Shown piece after piece: positions 56,772 to 64,000 of a stretch of 64,000 nt of DNA (its first letter is position 1; the number at the start of each line of letters is the position of its first letter). Origin of the DNA: Puccinia triticina (taxonomy: Eukaryota; Basidiomycota; Pucciniomycetes; Pucciniales; Pucciniaceae). The DNA lies in contig NC_070568.1 in NCBI RefSeq assembly GCF_026914185.1, positions 1,550,001 to 1,614,000 of the forward strand. Reading direction: 5' to 3'. Position numbers and translations under genes: made by a program. Under the pieces are notes generated by a model. It searched no databases. It worked only from the letters and a program-made list of their open reading frames with translations, and had not been told where the DNA came from.

Positions 56772-58022
56772 TTACTTTGTAATAAAATCATCCATTCTGC
56801 GAGCTGCCACTCCAACAATCACCACATGATCAAAAATAGCTTGCGCCAACTCGACTGCCAACACCTCTTTTAGCGGGACAGCTATTGGCCATGAGGTACA
56901 GTGGTCAATTGCTATGATGATCCACTTGTACCCGCTGGGTGTGCTCTCTGGCATCTGGATAAGATTGGAGGACCACCACTGGTAAGGGTCTCTGTAACCC
57001 TGTTTCTTGATTTGGGTGTGGCCATTCCTGTATCTGACAAGAAGCGCAGGTACATACATAACTTTGTACATTGTTGTACCGCGTAGGCCACCATGCCCGT
57101 CCCTGCAGGATCTGCAAGGTGCAGTCCCGGCCATGGTGGCCAAGTTCATCATGAAACTCACGGAGAAGATCAAAATAATAGGCAAATGCAACAAAGGGAA
57201 ACTGTTCCTTCAAACCTCATGTGAAGCCCCCGCACATCGCGGGGTTTCACAAGGAGATGTCACAGCACCTAGGCTACATCAACCCGTGCCTCCCTCCACG
57301 TCCTAGCCGGCAGAGATCCCTGCTCCCACATCTCTCCCGGCTAGGTAAGCGAGCACATTCCTCTTTATCTTGTTGTTTCCTTTTCCCTCTCTATTCCTCC
57401 TTCAAAACCCATCATGTACTGAGAGATCCCTGCTCCCACATCTCTCCCGGCTAGTTCTTTCCTCTCACTTGAAATACCAGCCCCGTGAACTAGAGCTGCC
57501 TCGAGCCTCGTGCCACCTTCGAGCCACTCTCCCCTAGATCAGTGAAGGACTCCTATTCAGAGTCCTTACACCTCAACAGCCAAGATAGATCAGGGTCTCT
57601 TTGACTGGGTTGTACTCAAGCAGCTCTAGATTTTCCCTTGCCCTTGTGACCAAATGATTAGGAATGCCATCTGGTAAGTCTCAATTTTCTATCAGGCAGG
57701 GGACAATAAGAGGCCAATCAGTCTTGTGGAGCTGATTGGTTACCTCTGCTAGAAGGGCCAGATCACTTCTAAGCGATAATACATCTGGGACCACCTTCTC
57801 AGAGCATTTCTTATATTGGATCTCAATATCCATCCTGGCAAACTCCTTGATCCACCGCAGAAGACGCTTTGTCGGAAGAAGCTGTGTAGACAGGTAAGCC
57901 AACAACACATGATCCGTATATACTACTGTAGTTTCTACGGCACCGTCGAGGTAGACGTGCCATTTCCTCCAAGCATGGATTATTGCTAATAATTCCTGCT
58001 CTGTAGCCGGTGTGGTGAGCAA
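56772..58022 (-). pseudogene. Ty3/gypsy RNase H and integrase remnant
   Basis: On the minus strand from 58022: TTPATEQELLAIIHAWRKWHVYL and VYTDHVLLAYL (RNase H), PTKRLLRWIKEFARMDIEIQ, then a solo LTR (57220-57570), then the integrase: HDELGHHGRDCTLQILQGRAWWP (zinc-binding), CASCQIQEWPH, then in another frame YKWIIIAIDHCTSWPIAVPLKE (core Asp). The homology stops at 56815, where TGTTGGAGTGG begins a sequence also present at 36214 in the same orientation, perhaps the start of another LTR. Confidence 0.85.
57220..57570 (+). mobile_element. solo LTR inserted in the gypsy remnant
   Basis: 351 bp from TGTGAAGCCCCC to AGTCCTTACA with the exact 5-bp duplication CCTCA (57215-57219 and 57571-57575). 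A 33-bp segment ending CCCGGCTAG occurs twice, ending at 57344 and 57454; the first is followed by GTAAGC. A hairpin arm CTAGCCGGCAGAGAT lies just upstream of the first copy. Confidence 0.9.
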
Positions 58023-58187
58023 AAGTGGTCACTGTGTAGAAATGTCAGGACCTCCGCTGCTCCAAGATGTTTCCCGGGAAACTCCGCTCCGCTCCGCAAG
58101 TACGTGTAAGGGCGCAATGATCAAAGAGCCAGTAAAGTAACGTATAAATAACCACAAGACACATAGAAAAACCGCAGTAAACACCGT

Positions 58188-59049
58188 TGTGGTAGTTAAA
58201 AATGTGAAAAATCAAAAGTTTTTCTCATGTACATACAGAAGGCCTCAAGATACCACCCATTGGACACCATAAATGAACTTCACGGCTCAATTAACCCCTA
58301 TTCCCCACTGGAAGCATCACTGGAAGTTAGGCCTTTGGACAACCTGTAGCACCCAGTCAACCACCTGTCAGGCGCCTCAAGTTACGTTTCCCCGCACCAT
58401 TCTATCCCCACTACGTATATTGGTTTGGATTTGTTTTTTATGTATATGACATCATTCAGCACTGCCCCTGCAGGCTGTGCCCCTTAAACTGAATGGTTCC
58501 CCACATTCTAGTTCCTTCTAACTCCACTTTGTTTGGTCTTATTACATCACATGATCATTCCCTGCACAGCTTATGCACCCCTTGCATGAAATATGACACC
58601 ATCTGGCACAGCCCCTCCTCAGTACACAGCCACTCCCTCTTAACTCCCTCATGTTGTACAGCCCAGGCCTGCTAAAATACCTCACTCAGGGGCTGCCCTG
58701 GAGCCAAAATCCCTCACATTTGTCTATATAAGGAGCTCTCTTCCCCCCCATTTGTAGTTCCTCAGTTTATTGCTCATCAAGTTTTATACTCACCCATCAT
58801 GCAAAACACTTACGTACCCACTCAACCCTCTTTCTTACATATAACAACCCTTACATACTGAATAACAACCTTTTTATACTGTGTCACAAGAAACTTATCT
58901 TAAGCTAACCACTCCTATCACTTATTAAAAATTGCCAAGCTTACCTTGGTGGGTCTTGTATCTGTTAGTATAGAAGGGCAGAGCTTGCACCTCCTTTATC
59001 CCCTTCTCCATTCAGCAAAAGGGTTTCACAACCACTTTTGAGTGTTACA
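58188..59049 (+). mobile_element. gypsy-type LTR
   Basis: Starts TGTGGTAGTTAAAAATG, has a TCTATATAAGGAGC box at about 58722 and ends TTTTGAGTGTTACA. A second copy of its start, TGTGGTAGACGGAAAAG, lies at 62348, so the two may bound the degenerate gypsy pol between them. Confidence 0.65.
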
Positions 59050-59444
59050 TAGTGAAATCCGCCGTCAAGTACACAAAAGACAACTCCGCAAGTCAAAACA
59101 ACTCTGCCGCAAGTAGTAACATCTCCGCCGTTGGGAATACGTACCAGAGTAACAAGAAAAGAAGTAAGAATCTGTAAAGAAAAACAATGATCATATGATG
59201 GATGAATGGGGGAAAAACTCCCCCCCCCCCCTTTGTACAAAAAGGAAAAACAAAATCATGAGAAAAAGAAACAATCCTCCTCCGCCCGCCTCTCACGCAC
59301 ACCATCCGCCAAGCCCCACTCCCACAACCACGCACGTCATCCCCCCATTCCACTCTTACATGGATCTTCTGTCAATTTCGCCGCACGTCATTGCCCACCG
59401 TCGGACTCCTCTTGCCTTAGCTTCCTCGCCCTGTCTAGCCTTCA

Positions 59445-59728
59445 ATGCCAGGATCCCACACGCCGCCTTCGCCCCAGCTCCGCCCGCTGACCTAGCCCGC
59501 TTTTGCTGCCACGGCTTCCCCCAGTCACAGCCTATACTATCCAGTCCGCACCGGCCTGCTTAAGTTGTGTCCAGCTCCGCCGCCGCCGCGCCGTGGACAT
59601 AGCCCCGCGCTCCACCTTGTGGTTACATTCTGCACTTTGCCGCTCCGCGCCAGCTTTGCGGAATCCCCAGCCCGCAACCTCCGCAAACCCGTGCAGACAC
59701 TTCGGTTCCCAACCCGGTTTTAGCATCA
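59445..59728. repeat. left arm of a long GC-rich inverted repeat
   Basis: About 284 bp complementary to 61888-62161 at roughly 90% by eye. It contains GCCGCCGCGCCGTGGACATAG and ends in AACCCGGTTTTAGCATCA. Open frames across it on both strands are by-products of high GC content. Confidence 0.8.
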
Positions 59729-59829
59729 CACCGTTGTTTAGCACCACCAATATTGTAAATGATTGTTTTTGTTAGGATGGTTGTCACTCGGCGGAGAACA
59801 TTGACAATGTAACTACTAGCGTGAAGGCT

Positions 59830-61857
59830 GATTTCCATCACCAGGTTGAGGGCCGTTTGGCCAGGGTTGTCATTTACACCATTACTGGCTTGTTGTATGT
59901 CACAGAAAATTTTGTCTTAGACCGTGTGTTGCTGATCTACCATTTGCCTACCTCCTTCAAGGTTACCGGAGCCTTTGGGGATCAGACCTCGGACAACCAG
60001 TTAGCCACAGTACGTTTTAGTTTATAAAGCTTACCTTTTGCAGTTGATTGTTGGGTAGCGCCGTTGGCAAGCTACAATGTGATACTCAGCCGGGATTGGA
60101 TCTCTTCTAGCGTTTTCTCCACTGACTGGGATTTGAACGTGTTGCACCTGAAAAGTAATGACGGTAAAGCCGTTCAGTTTAGTTTGGCCTCCTTGTCTAC
60201 ATGTTGTATTGTTACTCACAAGTTAGCCGTGATTTCCAACAATGAAAAAGTTCTGATTCCAAGGAGCATTCAGCGACACAAGATCTACGAGGGGGCCCGA
60301 GAGTATTTTGTATGCCTCATGGAATCCAAAGGTGTCGCAGGGCCGACGGAACTGATAGAAGTGGGCCTACCCACTGAATTTGGACCAGACGCCGACCTTT
60401 GGGAGAAAATGACAGCTTTAGTAAGTCAATTTCAATCTCTTTTTGGCCCCATCAAAGGGGTTTTGAGGAAGGAGCGGGTTATCAATCACCTAGTCAATAC
60501 CGGGGATGCAACGCCAGTCCGTCAGCCCGTGAGACAACTTTGCCCGCCTTTCTGGGAAATTTGAAAGAACGCCTGGCGGGGTTGCAGGAAGCCAGTTTGA
60601 TTTGTCTGTTGACGTTGGTCCTTGAACATAGTCATGGTGAAGCATCCTACATTGGGAAAAGTTTGGTTGTGTGTTGATTTTTGGAAATTCAAATTGCTTA
60701 CCAAGAAGGATTGGCACCCGTTGCCAATTATCCAGGAGTGCTGTGACGCTCTCCGGGGGGCTTGTTTCTGTTCAAAGATTAACCTGCAGCAAGGCTTCCA
60801 CAAGATGCGGATAGCCAAGTCAGATTTACCTAAAACAGAGTTTGGGAAGAAGTATGGTCATTGAAGAATTTTGGACTCAGAGCCGGAGGGATGAGTGAAA
60901 AACAAGCCTGAGGAAGAACGCTCGAGGCGGAGAACAAAACAAGGGAGCCCAAGAAAGGGCCAAGCTGCTTAGCTGTGAAGGGGAAAAAGGCCCCTCACTA
61001 CAAGAGATTCTCAGGTCTCAGGGAACAGGTGCAGGAACTGATGCTTCTATTTATATCTATCTGAGCGGATATTTAAGCTATTACATTGGGGGGACAAAAT
61101 GTGGGCAGAAGATGGTATTTGCATATGCAACTGGCAGGAGAAAAGGGAGTGACAGGGAAGAGAAAGGAAAGAAGTGAGTGACAGAGATGTGAAATTCCAA
61201 CAGTCATTTTGAATGGTTAGTGATGCTGTTTGGGTTAGTAAATGCCCCTGCTACCTTTCAGAGAATGATGACCCACATTCTTTGGGAGTTCATTGACATG
61301 TTTGTCCAAGTATACTTGGACAACATACTGATCTACTTGAAATCGGAAGAAGAGCATGTTGACCATGTGCGCAGAGTTTTTGAAGTCCTCCAGAGGGAGG
61401 AATTGAAGTGCAGCGGCCCGAAATGCTTGTTTGGCCTTTGAGAAATCCAATACATAGGCCACGTCATTAGCTTCAATTCTATTTGACTGATGGAGTAAAA
61501 GCTAGAGTGTGTGAGAGATTGGCCGCGACCACAGACGGTCTTTGATGTCAGATCCTTTCTCGGAATGTGCGGGTTCTACCGTTGTTATGTTAGGAACTTT
61601 GCTAAGATTGCCGCGCTGTTGCATGACCTGACAGCAGGTGGAGTAACTAAGCGTCAGGTGGTGGTATGGCTTCCGGTTCAGGAAGTAGCTTTCTTAGAAT
61701 TAAAAAAGGCACTTACTAGTGCACCCATCCTGCTGATGCCGGATACCCTCCAGAAATTTGTCATGGAGACCAACACCTCAGATGCTCAGTTGGTGCAGTT
61801 CTTCTCCAAGACGGCAAAAATTTGGTCCTCCACCCGGTAGCATTTGAGTCCTGTAAG
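59830..61857 (+). pseudogene. Ty3/gypsy protease and reverse transcriptase remnant
   Basis: A retropepsin-like end (VAPLASYNVILSRDWISS) is followed by the linker to RT, then LGKVWLCVDFWKFKLLTKKDWHPLP, FCSKINLQQGFHKMRI, a 341-bp LTR insertion, MLFGLVNAPATFQRMM, the active-site box VYLDNILIYL (Tyr-Leu-Asp-Asn where Tyr-x-Asp-Asp is usual), CLFGL stop, EIQYIGHVIS and a frame through RDWPRPQTVFDVRSFLGMCGFYRCYVRNFAKIAALLHDL. Several stops and frame changes rule out a working product. RNase H fades out near 61840. Confidence 0.88.
60862..61202 (-). mobile_element. solo LTR inserted in the gypsy reverse transcriptase
   Basis: 341 bp from TGAAGAATTTTGG to AATTCCAACA with exact duplication GTCAT (60857-60861 and 61203-61207). 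Removing it and one duplicate rejoins KKYGH to FEWLVMLFGL. The minus orientation is favoured because it then starts TGTTGGAATTTCAC and has ATATAAATAG inside. Confidence 0.88.
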
Positions 61858-61887
61858 TTAAATAAAGCACAGGTAAACTATCCGGTT

Positions 61888-62347
61888 TGATGCTGAAACC
61901 GGGGCAGGGACCCGAAGTGTCCGCACGGGTTTGTGGAGGTTGCGGGCTGTGGATTCCGCAAGGCTGGCGCGGAGCGGCACAGTGCGGAATGTGTCCACAA
62001 GGCGGAGCGCGGGGCTATGTCCACGGCGCGGCGGCGGCGGAGCTGGACTCAACTTAAGCAGGCCAGCGCGGACTGGATAGTATAGGCTGTGACTGGGGGA
62101 AGCCGTGGCAGCAAAAGCAGGCTAGGTCAGCTGGCAGAGGCGGCGTGTGGGATCCTGGCATGCGGATTCCGCAAGGCTGGCGCAAAGCGGCACAGTGCGG
62201 AATGTGTCCACAAGGCGGAGCGTGCGGCTATGTCCAAGGTGCGGCGGCGGCGGAGCTCAACAGCGGAGCTGGACTCAACTTAAGCAGGCCGGCGCGGACT
62301 GGATAGTATAGACTGTGACTGGAGGAAGCCGTGGCAGCCAAAGCCGG
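61888..62347. repeat. right inverted-repeat arm plus a tandem second copy
   Basis: 61888-62161 is the complement of 59445-59728. From 62162 to 62347 a shorter direct copy follows (GGATTCCGCAAGGCTGGCGC ... GGAAGCCGTGGCAGC). The second copy ends right at the LTR-like start at 62348. Confidence 0.8.
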
Positions 62348-63080
62348 TGTGGTAGACGGAAAAGTGGAAAAATAAAAAGTTTTTTCCATGCCACATAATT
62401 ACTCATACTAGGCCTCAAGATACCATTGAATGGACCCCAGAAATGAATTCTACGGCCAATTTCACCCCTAGTCACCACTGGAAGTACCCCTGGACCCCCT
62501 CTAGTGTGGAAGTTACCCCTCATGGACACCTATCACACGGCCAGCCCCAGTAACCCAGCTGTCACCTGCCTCAACCCAAGTTTCACAGTAGTACACTTAT
62601 ACAAATCACAGGATACAAACATACATCTCCCTGTCAGGCTACACTCATTAAATATTAACTACATACACTCCTTTACATACATAGTATGACATCATTTACA
62701 CTGTTTCTGCAGCGTCAGACTTTGTGTATACACTAATTCCCCCTGTATGACAGCTCATGCAGTCTACTGTCACCTCATGCATGCGTTAGAATTTTCTTTT
62801 GTATATTCTGACATCATGTATGCACCCCTGGCATATTTAGAATGTTCTGTGGTATATTCTGACACCATTCATGCACCCCTGAGGGGTTGTGACATCATTT
62901 GTATCTACTCCACCAGGAAAATTCAATTGTCACTTGACGTCAGGTGACATCAGGACAGCTCCTGCGGGCTCTCCAACCTGTCTGTTTCTAGAGAACAAAG
63001 AGTATGGGTTTATGAGAAAACTCAGCAAACCTCTTGTCTCAGTGCTCGCACCTCTGGGCACAGCTCAGCGGGGGTGAGCT
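62348..63080 (+). mobile_element. diverged gypsy-type LTR, right end unclear
   Basis: First 150 bp match the LTR at 58188 (TGTGGTAGACGG, AGGCCTCAAGATACCA, TCACCACTGGAAGT). Later parts share only phrases such as ATGACATCAT and TATGCACCCCT. A TATA box and the CTTTTGAG end of the other copy were not found. Confidence 0.5.
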
Positions 63081-63156
63081 CAACAAGCTGAGGATGTGCA
63101 AACCAGCAAGTCATAGCCTTGATTGAGAGCAAAATCTTTATCTAGTCATCCAAAGT

Positions 63157-63520
63157 AAGCACTACACGTGCTGGATGACCGGCCGCCCTTCCCTCACACC
63201 CTCTGGCCGGCCATCGCAAGCACTACACGTGCTGGATGACCAGCCGCCCTTCTCTCACAATTTCCGGCTGGCCATCGCAAGCACTACACGTGCTGGATGA
63301 CCAGCCGCCCTTCTCTCACAATTTCCGGCTGGCCATTGCAAGCACTACACGTGCTGGATGACCGGCCGCCCTTCCCTCACACCCTCCGGCCGGCCATCGC
63401 AAGCACTACACGTGCTAGATGACCGGCCGCCCTTCTCTCACAATTTCCGGCTGGCCATCGCAAGCACTACACGCGCTGGATGACCGGCCGCCCTTCCCTC
63501 AAAAACACTATGCTATTGGG
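63157..63520. repeat. 61-bp palindromic satellite, about six units
   Basis: Units start near 63157, 63218, 63279, 63340, 63401 and 63462. Each holds two palindromes: AGCACTACACGTGCT, and GATGACCGGCCG paired with CGGCCGGCCATC. Units differ mainly at CpG sites (ACCGGCCG or ACCAGCCG; CGGCCGG or CGGCTGG). Confidence 0.9.
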
Positions 63521-64000
63521 CCGGTCATCCACACGCTACATTACCAGAATGACCGGCCCCGGTTCCTTCAGACACACTACACTCTTGGCTGGTTATCACA
63601 GGCGCTACACTGGCCGGATGACCGGCCCCGGTGGGAAGACATCATCGGTGCTGATGGAAGCACACCCAAACAATGTCCCATCCCAGACCAATGGCCTCAA
63701 GCACTCAACAGCATCAGTCCATCTCGTTCCTGGATGTCCTCAGCTCGCTCAGGAAAGTGGGCCAAACCCTTGAAAAATGTACCACAAATGGAAGGACCAT
63801 CGCGTCCATATCTCAATGACCGACACAGGCCGGCTATTGAGAGGGCACAACCCCTCTCAATGACCGGCACAAACCAGCCATCGAGAGGACAGATACAGCC
63901 CTCTCGATGACTGGGACCTACTGGTAATCAAGAGCACACATCCCCTGTCAGCCTTAGAGTCATCACAGCTGACCTAAAAGCTGCCTGTTCTACCTTTGTT
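63521..64000. repeat. degenerate continuation of the palindromic satellite
   Basis: Looser units with GACCGGCCCCGG, GGCTGGTTATCA and, at 63820-63910, TCTCAATGACCGGCAC / GCCATCGAGAGG. The long + frame 63419-63910 comes from the repeat and is not taken as a gene. The stretch runs to the window edge. Confidence 0.5.

Noticed and set aside
59206..59775. Overlapping frames on both strands rich in Pro, Ala, Arg and Ser
   Set aside because: They arise from GC-rich sequence that forms one arm of a long inverted repeat.
63419..63910. 163-residue + strand frame
   Set aside because: It is a read-through of the 61-bp satellite and its degenerate continuation.

Overview
The window looks like a piece of a TE-rich basidiomycete genome, most likely a rust fungus (Pucciniales). 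This rests on host genes with many short GT-AG introns (about 55-110 nt), a KDZ transposase gene with a cysteine motif of the kind expanded in rusts, and dense Ty1/copia, Ty3/gypsy and hAT material. No species is claimed.

Left half (1-34.8 kb). A KDZ transposase gene carrying two in-frame TGA codons (1257-4823) is followed by five recognisable host genes, all on the + strand: an NHX-type Na+/H+ exchanger (5638-9003), an ERCC6L2/RAD26-like Snf2 ATPase (9537-15532), the translesion polymerase REV1 (22967-27074), the splicing factor CWF19 (27420-30550) and the mitochondrial insertase OXA1 (33142-34792). Between CWF19 and OXA1 lies a 75-residue predicted secreted protein (31495-31805). The 7.4 kb between ERCC6L2 and REV1 hold a MITE, an array of tandem hairpins with another foldback MITE inside it, and a Ty1/copia element (copia-1) with identical LTRs but no gag.

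Right half (34.8-64 kb). This is almost wholly mobile or repetitive. It holds an intact copia element with a 1375-residue gag-pol (copia-2, 38179-43193), a second hairpin array, a broken COQ1-like prenyl transferase fragment, and several solo LTRs with 5-bp target duplications. A 9.7 kb LTR-bounded element (46263-55971) has no gag-pol of its own but contains a decayed hAT gene and other insertions. Broken Ty3/gypsy pol remnants lie on both strands, and a 61-bp palindromic satellite sits near the end.

Recurrent patterns are the main interest. (1) Four elements share CAAC...GTTG termini, 7-bp target duplications (two perfect) and interiors tiled with one short motif each. (2) Three CACTG...CAGTG elements, two with 3-bp target duplications, share one terminal repeat. 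(3) Several LTRs carry a direct repeat whose two copies end exactly at a GTAAG-type donor and at an AG, giving an intron-like cassette of 75-116 nt. (4) The 9.7 kb element carries a tRNA-Met-like cloverleaf in both LTRs. (5) CpG-to-TpG/CpA type differences recur, including TGA stops where CGA is the likely ancestor. Coordinates of exons come from reading frames and splice signals by eye; no alignment or database search was run.
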